A DNA stretch of 33,876 bases. It comes from an uncultured Gammaproteobacteria bacterium. Its GTDB lineage: Bacteria; Pseudomonadota; Gammaproteobacteria; GCA-2729495. The stretch spans positions 1-33,876 of the forward strand of contig CAMYJV010000021.1 in assembly GCA_947258805.1 (NCBI GenBank). Reading direction: 5' to 3'. Positions within the stretch are counted from its first letter, which is position 1. The number at the start of each line of letters is the position of its first letter. The notes under the pieces were generated by a model that was given only the letters and a program-made list of their open reading frames with translations, did not search any database and had not been told where the DNA came from. Shown here in pieces: positions 6,744 to 15,264 of the stretch. Both the position numbers and the translations under genes were made by a program.

Positions 6744-7922
6744 ATGCATGTCGTCACCCCCATAGAAGATAACGTTGATCGACTGGAAGTCGACGGGCGA
6801 TCCATCTACCTGGTGGGCACGGCGCATGTGAGCTCGGCGAGCGCTGTCCTGGTGGACCGGGTGATTCGTGACCAGCGTCCCGACACCGTTTGCCTGGAGT
6901 TGTGCAATTCGCGGTACGAGACCCTGACGAATCCGGAGCGCTGGAAGGAAACCGACCTGTACTCGGTGATCCGCGACGGTCGGGCTTATGTTCTGATGGC
7001 CCAGCTGGCGCTCGCTGCCTTTCAGCGCAAGCTCGCCCGGGAATTCAAGATCCGGCCCGGTGAGGAAATGCACCGGGCCATGCAGGCAGCGAAAGCAACC
7101 AACGCCGAGATCGTGCTGGTGGATCGCGAAATCCGCACGACGCTGAAGCGTGCCTGGTCCGGCGCGGGCTTCGGCGCCATGGTGCGCATGATCTGGTCCC
7201 TGGTGGTATCGATGTTCAACCGCGAAACCGTCACGGCAGAAGAAGTCGAAAAACTCAAGGGCAACGACGAACTCACGGTGATGCTGGAAGAGTTTTCCGG
7301 GGCGTTACCCGGAGTTAAGACCGCGCTGATCGATGAGCGCGACCAGTACCTGGCGGCAAAGATACGCAGTGCGCCGGGCCAGCGCGTTGTGGCGGTAGTG
7401 GGCGCGGGCCATGTCCCCGGCATCAAGCGCATGTTCAGCGACGAGATTGACCTGGTGGCCCTCGAGACGTTGCCGCCGCCGAAACCGATTTTTCGGATTA
7501 TCGGTTGGGGCGTGCCGCTACTGCTATTCGCGCTGGTGGGCGCCGGCTTCGTATTTTCCGGTCGCGAGACGGGCGAGCAGATGATCATTGCGTGGGTGCT
7601 CGCGAACGGCATCGCGGCGGCGGCCGGCACCGTGATCGCGCTGGCCCACCCGGTTACGATCGTGACCGCGTTTGTGGCCGCGCCGCTAACCTCCCTGAAC
7701 CCCACGATCGCGGCCGGCTGGGTGTGCGGGCTGGTCGAGGCCTGGCTGCGCAAACCGCGGGTGCTGGACCTGGAACGCGTCGGTGAAGATGTCGCCACGG
7801 TGGGCGGCATCTGGCGCAACCGTGTGACCCGCGTCCTGCTGGTTGTGATTCTTGCCAACCTCGGCAGTTCGCTGGGCACCTTTATCGGCGTGGGCTGGAT
7901 CCTGACTCTGTTCGGTGACTGA
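6744..7922 (+). CDS. TraB/PrgY-family membrane protein
   Basis: 392 residues. The N-terminal part (residues 10-235) is a TraB/GumN-like domain: SIYLVGTAHVSSASAVLVDRVI, PDTVCLELCNSRYE and VVAVVGAGHVPGIKRMF match TraB of enterococcal pheromone shutdown and its widespread bacterial and eukaryotic homologs, including the paired GTAH and GAGH histidine motifs. The C-terminal part (about 250-392) has four or five membrane segments. The family is proposed to contain metallopeptidases; the substrate here is unknown. The ATG at 6744 has no Shine-Dalgarno but a CAGAAT box 9 bp upstream; an in-frame ATG at 6669 is less attractive because it reaches into the divergent macro gene's promoter. Stop is 3 bp before the FrnE-like start, so the two are probably cotranscribed. 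Confidence 0.88.
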   Translation: MHVVTPIEDNVDRLEVDGRSIYLVGTAHVSSASAVLVDRVIRDQRPDTVCLELCNSRYETLTNPERWKETDLYSVIRDGRAYVLMAQLALAAFQRKLAREFKIRPGEEMHRAMQAAKATNAEIVLVDREIRTTLKRAWSGAGFGAMVRMIWSLVVSMFNRETVTAEEVEKLKGNDELTVMLEEFSGALPGVKTALIDERDQYLAAKIRSAPGQRVVAVVGAGHVPGIKRMFSDEIDLVALETLPPPKPIFRIIGWGVPLLLFALVGAGFVFSGRETGEQMIIAWVLANGIAAAAGTVIALAHPVTIVTAFVAAPLTSLNPTIAAGWVCGLVEAWLRKPRVLDLERVGEDVATVGGIWRNRVTRVLLVVILANLGSSLGTFIGVGWILTLFGD

Positions 7923-7925
7923 GTC

Positions 7926-8567
7926 ATGACGAAGCTGCGCATCGAGATCGTGTCCGACCCGGTTTGCCCGTGGTGTTACATCGGCAAGCGGCGCCTCGAT
8001 GCGGCCCTGACCAGCCACCCGGAGATTACGGCGGAGATTCGCTGGTCACCGTTTCAGCTCACGCCAGATATGCCTCGGGACGGACGCGACCGCGCAGAAC
8101 ACTACACAGCAATATTCGGCGCTGAGCGCGCTGCGCTGATTCGCGACAGCATGGCCGAGACCGCGCGTGAGGAGGGTCTCGATTTCCAGTGGCGCGATGG
8201 CGCTCGCTCGCCCAACACGCTGGGGGCCCACGTGCTGATGGACGTGGTCGCCGGCACCCCCGGTTGCGACACGTCGGCCCTGGCGGAGGCCTTGTTTCAC
8301 GCCCACCATGTCGATTGCGCAGACCTGGGCGATCCAACCGTGTTGACAAAGCTGGGCGTCGAGGCGGGGCTCGATGCAGAGACGCTGCGCGCGGCCCTGG
8401 CGGACACGGCGCGCGAGAATCGCGTGCGGGCGCAGATTCAGAAGGCCGCAGACCGCGGGGTGAGCGGTGTGCCGTGCTTCATTTTCAACGATCGTTATGC
8501 GGTGTCCGGCGCCCAGCCGGCCGACGCGTTTGCGGACCTGCTGGTCCGCCTTGCGTCGCCCGACTAG
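7926..8567 (+). CDS. FrnE-like DsbA-family oxidoreductase
   Basis: 213 residues, no signal peptide, a cytoplasmic DsbA-fold protein of the FrnE/2-hydroxychromene-2-carboxylate isomerase-like group. The active site is C14-P-W-C17 in SDPVCPWCYIGKRRLD, the typical FrnE signature; RSPNTLGAH and the cis-Pro loop GVSGVPCFIFNDRYAVSGAQP near the C-terminus complete it. FrnE homologs are implicated in disulfide exchange and stress tolerance. The ATG follows the TraB stop by 3 bp without its own Shine-Dalgarno, indicating coupled translation. The stop overlaps the convergent gene by 4 bp. Confidence 0.92.
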   Translation: MTKLRIEIVSDPVCPWCYIGKRRLDAALTSHPEITAEIRWSPFQLTPDMPRDGRDRAEHYTAIFGAERAALIRDSMAETAREEGLDFQWRDGARSPNTLGAHVLMDVVAGTPGCDTSALAEALFHAHHVDCADLGDPTVLTKLGVEAGLDAETLRAALADTARENRVRAQIQKAADRGVSGVPCFIFNDRYAVSGAQPADAFADLLVRLASPD

Positions 8568-9136
8568 GTCCGTTCTTCCGGGCCCGGGCGCCGGCTCGTG
8601 TCCACGGCCCGGCCGATGCTGATGCCCGGTTGCGCGCGCCCGGCCAGCAGTTCTGCCAGGTAGCCGGGCGCCACGAAGTGGCAGTAGTGAATGCCACGGA
8701 AACGCGGCGGGGCCTGCGCAAAACGCGGGTCCGTGAAATCCACGCGGAAGCCCTTGGCCTTGATGTGCAGTGCGCCGTCGGCGTCGGTCCGGGTGGCCCG
8801 GTACGGGGCCAGCCAGTCCGGGCCGGTCATGCCCGGTTCCTCGTCGTTGCTCACGGTTTCCACTGGGTCGAAGATGATGGTGGTGTAGGCCGGGCGCAGG
8901 TTGCCGCGCGTCAGTTTTTCGAACACGGCCCGGTTCATGTCCTGGCAGGCCCCGTCCGGCCCGGCCGTGCCGTCGCCAAAAGCCAGGTTCAGGTGGTCGG
9001 CGCTCTTCAGCTTGCAGGAAATGCCGACGGCGGCGCCGTCCGCGTCGCGCCAGACATACTGCTGGATGGTCGGGCCGTCGATCACGGCCTGCGACTTCAC
9101 GAAGGCCTCGAAATCGTCGTGGATCTTCACCCGCAC
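8564..9136 (-). CDS. Uncharacterised 190-residue protein
   Basis: I do not recognise the family. It is soluble with no signal or membrane segment and well-behaved composition throughout (ISCKLKSADHLNLAFGDG, HIKAKGFRVDFTDPRFAQAP, FRGIHYCHFVAPGYLAELLAGR). The GTG at 9136 is the first possible start after an in-frame stop; there is no clear Shine-Dalgarno, so initiation may be coupled to the redoxin gene whose stop is 35 bp upstream. The combination of a charged N-terminus and a conserved-looking HYCHFVAPGYLAELL stretch suggests an enzyme or binding protein, not a spurious frame. Most likely cotranscribed with the thioredoxin-like gene 9172-9741. Confidence 0.7.
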   Translation of the reverse strand: MRVKIHDDFEAFVKSQAVIDGPTIQQYVWRDADGAAVGISCKLKSADHLNLAFGDGTAGPDGACQDMNRAVFEKLTRGNLRPAYTTIIFDPVETVSNDEEPGMTGPDWLAPYRATRTDADGALHIKAKGFRVDFTDPRFAQAPPRFRGIHYCHFVAPGYLAELLAGRAQPGISIGRAVDTSRRPGPEERT

Positions 9137-9171
9137 GGGATGCGGTGAATGCCAAAGCCACGGTCACTGAT

Positions 9172-9741
<570 letters not shown>

Positions 9742-9830
9742 GGTTGAAGGGTCCCCAGGGAAAGCTGGTACCGTAGCGGAAGCGATAGCTTGCAGCCAGC
9801 GGGGATCATTTCGGCCGCGGGCGGGTCAAA

Positions 9831-10328
9831 ATGTTGATGCGAAGCGGTCTGATTGTACTGGTGCTGCTCGGTGCCGCAGCGGTTGCGGATGAGCATGGGA
9901 GCGCGGGCGAAGACGCCGAGGTGCTGGAAGTGCCGGGCACGCGCAACTGCGTGCCGCTGAGAAGTATCGACCGCACGCGAGTCGTGGATGACCAGACCAT
10001 TCTGTTCTATATGCTCGGTCCCGACGTGTACGTGAATCGCCTGCCACGCAAGTGCAACGGCCTGAAGCGGACCGATGCCTTCAGCTACGCGACTTCTCTG
10101 TCGCAGTTGTGCCACCTCGACGTGATTCGCGGCTTGCGTAATTTTGGCGGTGAGCTGTCGCCCACGGTGGCGTGCGGGCTCGGCAAGTTCGTCCCCATCA
10201 GCAAAGAACAGATCGAACTCCTGCTGGCCGAGCCGAAAATAGAACCCGAGGCGGTCGAGCCCGAAATACAGCCGGTGACGCCGGAGATCGAAAACCCTGA
10301 CGGCGCCGCCGCCGAGCCAGCCGACTGA
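9831..10328 (+). CDS. Exported DUF6491-family protein
   Basis: 165 residues. A signal peptide (MLMRSGLIVLVLLGAAAVA) precedes a small domain with RNCVPLRSIDRTRVVDDQTILFYM, VYVNRLPRKCNGL and a Cys-containing SQLCHLDVIRGL segment, the pattern of DUF6491, a periplasmic family common in gammaproteobacteria. Three to four cysteines suggest disulfides. The C-terminal 40 residues are an acidic Pro/Glu tail (EPKIEPEAVEPEIQPVTPEI) that looks like a low-complexity extension. The start could be either ATG (9831 or 9837). Ends 1 bp from the convergent NTF2-like gene. Confidence 0.82.
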   Translation: MLMRSGLIVLVLLGAAAVADEHGSAGEDAEVLEVPGTRNCVPLRSIDRTRVVDDQTILFYMLGPDVYVNRLPRKCNGLKRTDAFSYATSLSQLCHLDVIRGLRNFGGELSPTVACGLGKFVPISKEQIELLLAEPKIEPEAVEPEIQPVTPEIENPDGAAAEPAD

Positions 10329-10329
10329 A

Positions 10330-10914
10330 CTATTCCGCCGCCTTCTGGGCTTCCAGATAGGTTTCGAATTCCTCCGGTACCTGGTCTTCCAGCATCCGGC
10401 GCACCATGGTTGCCGGCGCCATCGGCGCCTCTGCATAGGCCACCAGTTTCCAGTCGCCGTCTTTCTTGCGCAGCACCGCCATCACCCGGTCCCAGCTGGA
10501 CATCGCTTTCTGGCGCCTGACCTTGATGTCGAAACGCAGGTGATAGGTGGCCACCGCAAGGTCATCGGCCAGGTAGCTCGCGCGGACATCGGAATATTCG
10601 TTGTAAATGCCGTCGAGAATCTTCACGCCCGGCACCGGGTTGAAGTACTTGTCGATGCGCTCCCAGCCGTGCATCGGCGGGTCGACTTCTTCGGCCATGT
10701 AAATGGCGCCGCCAAAGCCGCGGTCCCACATCTTGAGCAGCGCGTCGTAGTCCTGCCGGTTGTACAACTCGGCATATTCGTCCAGGAATGCCTGGATCTC
10801 TGCCGACAGTTCCGCATCGAAGCGTTCCGGAACCTTGGAAAAGTTGTCGTGGGCGCCGGACAGCGCCGCGGTGGCAAAAAGACAGGCCAGTGTGCCGGTC
10901 AGCAGCTTGTGCAT
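10330..10914 (-). CDS. Exported NTF2/SnoaL-like protein
   Basis: 194 residues with a Sec signal peptide (MHKLLTGTLACLFATAALSGAH) and an NTF2-like cone fold: IQAFLDEYAELYNRQDYDALLKMWD, MHGWERIDKYFNPVPGVKIL, ATYHLRFDIKVR and KDGDWKLVAYAEAPMAP follow the usual order of helices and strands. NTF2-like proteins include isomerases, hydrolases and binding proteins; nothing here fixes a substrate. GGAG lies 8 bp before the ATG and a CATAAT -10-like box is at 10944-10949 on the same strand, giving a credible own promoter. Divergent from the luciferase-like gene. Confidence 0.85.
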   Translation of the reverse strand: MHKLLTGTLACLFATAALSGAHDNFSKVPERFDAELSAEIQAFLDEYAELYNRQDYDALLKMWDRGFGGAIYMAEEVDPPMHGWERIDKYFNPVPGVKILDGIYNEYSDVRASYLADDLAVATYHLRFDIKVRRQKAMSSWDRVMAVLRKKDGDWKLVAYAEAPMAPATMVRRMLEDQVPEEFETYLEAQKAAE

Positions 10915-11007
10915 GATTGTTCTCCAGCCGGGTAAGCGCCCCGATTATGCTCGGCGTGGGCCACGCGTCCGCTAGGATCCTGCTTCCCGCCACTCAATGG
11001 ACGCACC

Positions 11008-12042
11008 ATGACCGAAATCGGCATCGTGATGGAGGCCTCTCCCGGCTACACGGCCCGTCTTGCCGGGGAAATCGAGGCCATGGGCTTCGATGTGCTGTTA
11101 TGCCCCGACACCCAGAACCTGAGCCCGGATCCGCTGGGTCAGCTGTCGCTGGCGACCCAGACGACCAGCCGGCTGAAGCTGGGAACCGGCGTGACCAACC
11201 CGGTGACCCGCGACGTGGCGGTGACCGCCGGCGCGCTGGCAACACTGCAGGCCGAGTCAGGCGGGCGCGTGATCTGCGGTATCGGCCGCGGTGATTCTTC
11301 TGCCGAACACATCGGCCGGCGTAACGCGACGACCGCGCAGCTCAAGACCTTCGTCGAACGCCTGCAGGCCTATACGCGCGGCGACACTGTCGACCGTGAC
11401 GGCACGCCGTCGGCCATGCGCTGGTTTGACTCCGTCGATGTCGATCCGGTGCCCGTGGATATTGCCTGCACCGGGCCGAAGACTATTCGCATGGCCGTGG
11501 ACACGGGCGACCGCGTTAGCTTCGCCGTTGGCAGTGCACCGGAACGGCTGCAGTGGGCCCTGCAGGTTGCACTGGACCGGCTGGCAGAGACTGGCCGGCC
11601 GCGCGACGACCTGAGCATCGGCGCCTACGTGAACCTGGTCTGCGATCCGGACGAGGCGCAGGCCATCGACCTGGGGCGCATGATCTCCGGCATGGTGGCG
11701 CACTTTGCCGGGATGCGGGACGCGCCGCTGGATCACCTGCCGCCGCAGCTCAAGCCCCTGGCCGAGATGATGCAGACGGGCTACGACATGGCTCACCACG
11801 CCCAGGAGGAGGGCAGTCACCTCGGCGCGGTAACGGACGAGTTTGTCGACTGGTTCTCTATTTGCGGCCCCCCGGAAAAATGCCGGGAGCGCCTGCAGGC
11901 CCTGGTTGCCCTCGGGCTCGACCATATCTACCTGCTGGGCGGCTCGCGGGTTGCCCATCCCCACGGTGCGAGGCAGGCGGCCATGGTGGACCAGGTCCGG
12001 CTGTTCGCCGAAAAAGTGCTGCCGATATTCCATAAGCTCTGA
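11008..12042 (+). CDS. Luciferase-like (LLM class) flavin-dependent oxidoreductase
   Basis: 344 residues of the bacterial luciferase/F420-or-FMN TIM-barrel family. IGIVMEASPGYTARLAGEIEAMGFDVLLCPD, LKLGTGVTNPVTRDVAVTAGALATLQAESGGRVICGIGRGDSS and VDIACTGPKTIRMAVDTGDRVSF are the standard strand/phosphate-binding blocks. The TGVTNPVTRD segment resembles F420-dependent methylene-tetrahydromethanopterin reductase-type and alkane-monooxygenase-like members. Cofactor choice (FMN or F420) cannot be decided by eye, and no F420 biosynthesis gene is in the window. Cytoplasmic. The ATG has a weak Shine-Dalgarno; a TAGGAT box lies about 28 bp upstream. Confidence 0.9.
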   Translation: MTEIGIVMEASPGYTARLAGEIEAMGFDVLLCPDTQNLSPDPLGQLSLATQTTSRLKLGTGVTNPVTRDVAVTAGALATLQAESGGRVICGIGRGDSSAEHIGRRNATTAQLKTFVERLQAYTRGDTVDRDGTPSAMRWFDSVDVDPVPVDIACTGPKTIRMAVDTGDRVSFAVGSAPERLQWALQVALDRLAETGRPRDDLSIGAYVNLVCDPDEAQAIDLGRMISGMVAHFAGMRDAPLDHLPPQLKPLAEMMQTGYDMAHHAQEEGSHLGAVTDEFVDWFSICGPPEKCRERLQALVALGLDHIYLLGGSRVAHPHGARQAAMVDQVRLFAEKVLPIFHKL

Positions 12043-12057
12043 TCGCCGCAGCGCCGC

Positions 12058-13035
12058 GTGATTCCAGTCACGGGCGCGACGACCACTTGCGTCTATGCTG
12101 CGTCAGTGGATCTTTACTACCTCCCGGCCTTCGCGGTCTATGCCGCCATTGCAACGGCCACCGCACTCGCTTACCTGGGCCTCGCCACCGTCGCGGCCTG
12201 GGCCTTTGCGCTGTATCACCGCCGCCGGCTCCGGGCGCGCCCGTCGCAGGCCGGCGCCGCGGTGCGCAGCGTGCTGAGCGATGCAGACGGACGGCTGCGC
12301 CGTCACACTACCGCCATGCTGCTGTTCGTCGTCGGCGCTGGCCTGCTGTCGGTGTTTGGTGAACGCGGCTGGTGGGCCGATTTACCCCTGCGCCTGTGGG
12401 CCGTGCTGGTGGCGGGGCTGGTCATTCTCCACGGCTACGGTGTGGTCCGCCTGGTGCAGCTCATCCGCTACCGCGCACGGCTGTGCCGGTTGCTGGACCT
12501 GCAGCAAGATTTGCACGCGCGCCTGCACGAGGCGCAGGCCCGGGGTTACCGGCTGCATCACGCCGTCCCGGCGGGTGATTTCTGCATCGACACCGTCGTG
12601 ACGGGTGAGAATGGAATCTACGCGCTGCGCATCCTGCTGCCGCCGCCCGGCGCAGAAAATGCCGTCCTGCGCGACGGGCGCCTGACCTTCGGGCCCAACG
12701 AGCAGGTCATGAACATTGTGCCGGCGCTGGCCGGCGCCCGGGTGCTGGGGCGCGAGCTGCAGGAAGCCACCGGGCTGGGGGTTTCCGTGCAGACCGTGCT
12801 GATCGTGCCAGGCTGCAGCACCGAATCCGGTGCAGATCAGAACTGCCTGCTGGTAAACCTGGAGACTTGCGGCAGCTTCGTGGGCTGGCGCAACGACACG
12901 GGCTTCCTGATGGCCGACGACCGCCGGCTCATCGACGCCTGGCTGGCTGAACGCGCCAGCCGGCCCGACCGGGCGGCACGAAATGCTGTGCGCGCCACCC
13001 TGGGTGAAGCGCTTCCGCCGCCGGTACTAGTCTGA
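12058..13035 (+). CDS. Membrane protein with NERD-like cytoplasmic domain
   Basis: Up to 325 residues. The first third contains a membrane segment near the N-terminus (LYYLPAFAVYAAIATATALAYLGLATVAAWAFALYH) and two more around residues 85-135, followed by an Arg-rich amphipathic stretch. The C-terminal half (HHAVPAGDFCIDTVVTGENGIYALRILLPPPGAENAVLRDGRLTFG then VQTVLIVPGCS) resembles a NERD (nuclease-related) fold, in which a V-x-G-x-x-G-I/V strand is followed by a strand normally written E-x-K; here that position reads RILLP, so the catalytic Glu-x-Lys appears missing. A GTG at 12106 is an attractive alternative start because it sits 6 bp after a TATGCT box (leaderless initiation), giving 309 residues. 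Function unknown. Confidence 0.65.
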   Translation: MIPVTGATTTCVYAASVDLYYLPAFAVYAAIATATALAYLGLATVAAWAFALYHRRRLRARPSQAGAAVRSVLSDADGRLRRHTTAMLLFVVGAGLLSVFGERGWWADLPLRLWAVLVAGLVILHGYGVVRLVQLIRYRARLCRLLDLQQDLHARLHEAQARGYRLHHAVPAGDFCIDTVVTGENGIYALRILLPPPGAENAVLRDGRLTFGPNEQVMNIVPALAGARVLGRELQEATGLGVSVQTVLIVPGCSTESGADQNCLLVNLETCGSFVGWRNDTGFLMADDRRLIDAWLAERASRPDRAARNAVRATLGEALPPPVLV

Positions 13036-14025
13036 GCCTGCAGCCTCCCGCCGGCTGTCGATCACCTTCTTGAACTCCCCGGCGGAGCTGGTCATCACCG
13101 GCCCCAGCCATTCTTTCGGTGCTTCCAGGTATTTCGGGAAGTTCTTCTCGGTGTAATCGAGGATGTAGCGTGGCAGGTCGCCCACGCCGCCGAGCAGCTT
13201 CATGCTGTGGCTGTGGAAGACCATCGTGCCGGGATTAGCGCCCATCTGCATCCATGGCAGCCAGTCGGCCACCCGCGACCAGGACATGACGCAACTGGCC
13301 GACGTGATGTCCGGGTTCAGGATTTCACTTCTGCGACCCGTGATGCCCCACAGTTCCGCGTGCTGGTCCTTGTCGCCGGAGGAATAGATGGGGTACTCCG
13401 AGCGGCTCAATGCTGCCGGCTTGAAGATATAGAAATTCCACTGGAAGACCACGTCGTCGCCGTAGGCCACGTAGGGGTAGGGCGGTGACAACACCGGGTT
13501 GCCCTGGCGCGTGAATACCCCGTTCACCGGATCGTTGGCGATGTGGAAGACTTCCACCTCACGCCCGCCTAGCCACGGGTTTTTCCAGGCCTCCAGGATC
13601 TCGCCGGAGTCCGGGTCGAGGTAGTAGAGCACCTCGCGGCTGAAGATCCGCCAGCCTTCTTCTACTTCCTCGATGCGGGATGCGCCGATGCCGAAGGTTT
13701 TGAACAGGCGCCGGTTGCTTTCCTGGTCCACCATGGCCCACGCCTCGCCGGGAAAGGCGAAAAAGCAATCTTTCTCGGCCAGGTCCGCGCGCAGCTTCAG
13801 CATGGCCATGAAGTTGGTTTCCGGGTCATCCAGATCGAGTTGCGGGTCGCGCGGGATGTCCAGCACCGAGGTGCGGGTCATCTGCAGAGGGCCGGGGCCG
13901 CGAGACCGGTGCGCACCGGCAAAGGCGCCACCGGCGGCGCCGGCAGCAGCCAGCCCGGTACCGGCGCTCAGCAGCTGGCGCCGCGACAGGCTCGCTTCGT
14001 GGGAAGATTTTTTTCGTTCGGACAT
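13027..14025 (-). CDS. Tat-exported DUF1838-family protein (paralog 2)
   Basis: 332 residues from the ATG at 14025, which has GGAGG 8 bp upstream. The N-terminus has a twin-arginine signal: SLSRRQLLSAGTGLAAAGAAGGAFAGA. The body is a DUF1838 domain with REVLYYLDPDSGEILEAWKNPWLGGREVEVFHIANDPVN and SRVADWLPWMQMGANPGTMVFHSHS, clearly homologous to the protein at 4671-5537 but longer between these blocks. The Tat signal implies it is exported folded, possibly with a cofactor. The function of DUF1838 is unknown; the domain is commonly seen near catabolic genes. It overlaps the convergent NERD-like gene by 9 bp and follows ppk2 by 92 bp. Confidence 0.87.
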   Translation of the reverse strand: MSERKKSSHEASLSRRQLLSAGTGLAAAGAAGGAFAGAHRSRGPGPLQMTRTSVLDIPRDPQLDLDDPETNFMAMLKLRADLAEKDCFFAFPGEAWAMVDQESNRRLFKTFGIGASRIEEVEEGWRIFSREVLYYLDPDSGEILEAWKNPWLGGREVEVFHIANDPVNGVFTRQGNPVLSPPYPYVAYGDDVVFQWNFYIFKPAALSRSEYPIYSSGDKDQHAELWGITGRRSEILNPDITSASCVMSWSRVADWLPWMQMGANPGTMVFHSHSMKLLGGVGDLPRYILDYTEKNFPKYLEAPKEWLGPVMTSSAGEFKKVIDSRREAAGSD

Positions 14026-14117
14026 CGGCTCAGCCTCCGGACATGGGGAGATATGCCGATTGTTGCTGTCGCGGGCCCGGGAACCCAACGCCGCCGCGGT
14101 AGATATCCGCAGGCCGA

Positions 14118-15095
14118 TCAGGCCCAGAGATGCGTGTCTTTCTCGATGACCTGCGACGGCGTGCCGACGATCAGCGGATCGGCCCCGTGCACGATGTGCT
14201 TGTCCTTGTCGGTGTAGTCGAGGCTGGCGAGAAAGTGCTGCATGCAGTTCAGCCGCGCGCGCTTCTTGTCGTCGGACTTGATGATCGTCCACGGCGCGTC
14301 GGCGGTATCGGTGTAGAAGAACATGGCCTCCTTGGCCTTGGTGTATTCGTCCCACTTAGTCTGCGACACGCGGTCGATGGGGCTGAGTTTCCAGTGCTTC
14401 AGCGGGTCGTGCTCGCGCGAGGCGAAGCGGCGATGCTGCTCGTCCTGCGTGACCGAAAACCAGTACTTGTAGAAACGAATTCCGGAACGCACCAGCATGC
14501 GCTCGAGCTCCGGGACCTGGCGCATGAACTCCAGGTACTCCATCGACGAGCAGAAATTCATCACGCGTTCCACGCCGGCCCGGTTGTACCAGGAGCGGTC
14601 GAAGAACACCATTTCGCCCGCCGTGGGCATGTGCTGGATATAGCGCTGGAAATACCACTGGCCGGCTTCCAGTTCCGACGGTTTTTCCAATGCCACCACG
14701 CGTGCGGCACGCGGGTTCAGGTGCTCCATGTAGCGCTTGATCGTGCCGCCCTTGCCAGCCGCATCACGGCCTTCCATTAACACGACGATGCGCTGGCCGG
14801 TCATCTTGACCCAGTTCTGCACCTTCAGCAGCTCCGCCTGCAGTTCCTGCTTGTGCCGCTCGTACGGGGCCCGACGAATCTTGGTCTTGTAGGGATAAAC
14901 GCCCTTGCGGAACAGCTCGCGAATCTCCTCGGGGCTGTGGCGCAGTTCGCCCAGCAGCAGGGACTTGCGCCGCCGCCGCTTCTTTTTCGACGGTGCTTCA
15001 GGCGCGATGTCCTGCTCGCGCACCTGCGTGGCGCTTTGGCCCTCCGCGGGATCTGCGGGCGCAATTCGGACGCTCTTCAGTGTGTCTTGGCTCAT
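14118..15095 (-). CDS. ppk2: Polyphosphate kinase 2
   Basis: 325 residues. PPK2-family enzymes transfer phosphate between polyphosphate and nucleotides, usually making NTP/NDP from polyP. The Walker A is GRDAAGKGGTIKRYMEHLNPR, the Walker B/lid is MVFFDRSWYNRAGVERVMNF, and FYKYWFSVTQDEQHRRF and KWDEYTKAKEAMFFYTDT complete the single-domain (class I) pattern. The N-terminal 45 residues are low complexity and end in a basic run (KKKRRRRK, residues 37-44). Start chosen at the ATG 15095; an in-frame ATG at 15146 would add 17 residues and neither has a good ribosome site. Substrate preference (ADP or GDP) cannot be read by eye. Confidence 0.93.
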   Translation of the reverse strand: MSQDTLKSVRIAPADPAEGQSATQVREQDIAPEAPSKKKRRRRKSLLLGELRHSPEEIRELFRKGVYPYKTKIRRAPYERHKQELQAELLKVQNWVKMTGQRIVVLMEGRDAAGKGGTIKRYMEHLNPRAARVVALEKPSELEAGQWYFQRYIQHMPTAGEMVFFDRSWYNRAGVERVMNFCSSMEYLEFMRQVPELERMLVRSGIRFYKYWFSVTQDEQHRRFASREHDPLKHWKLSPIDRVSQTKWDEYTKAKEAMFFYTDTADAPWTIIKSDDKKRARLNCMQHFLASLDYTDKDKHIVHGADPLIVGTPSQVIEKDTHLWA

Positions 15096-15184
15096 AGCTT
15101 GCTTGCCGTGGAACAGGGGGTCAATTGTTAAACATTCTGCCGACATTTCTTATAGCCCGGAATAGGTACATGCCGCGCGGTAGT

Positions 15185-15204
15185 AATTCGCAGAACTGCG
15201 AATT
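15185..15204. promoter_or_regulatory. 20-bp near-perfect inverted repeat in a divergent intergenic region
   Basis: AATTCGCAGAACTGCGAATT has 9-bp arms (15185-15193 and 15196-15204) around a 2-bp centre. It lies between the ppk2 start (15095) and the FliD-like start (15265). The short centre suits a dimeric repressor site better than an RNA hairpin. No regulator is encoded next to it, so the ligand is unknown. Confidence 0.5.
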
Positions 15205-15264
15205 GCGCCCGGAGTTCTGTCAAACGGGGTACCAGCGCACACCAGCTGCGGCCGATAAACGGAC

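Noticed and set aside
7022..7942. 306-codon minus-strand frame opposite the TraB gene
   Set aside because: Arises from high GC third positions; composition is Ser/Thr/Arg/Pro-rich with no domain, and TraB on the plus strand is clear.
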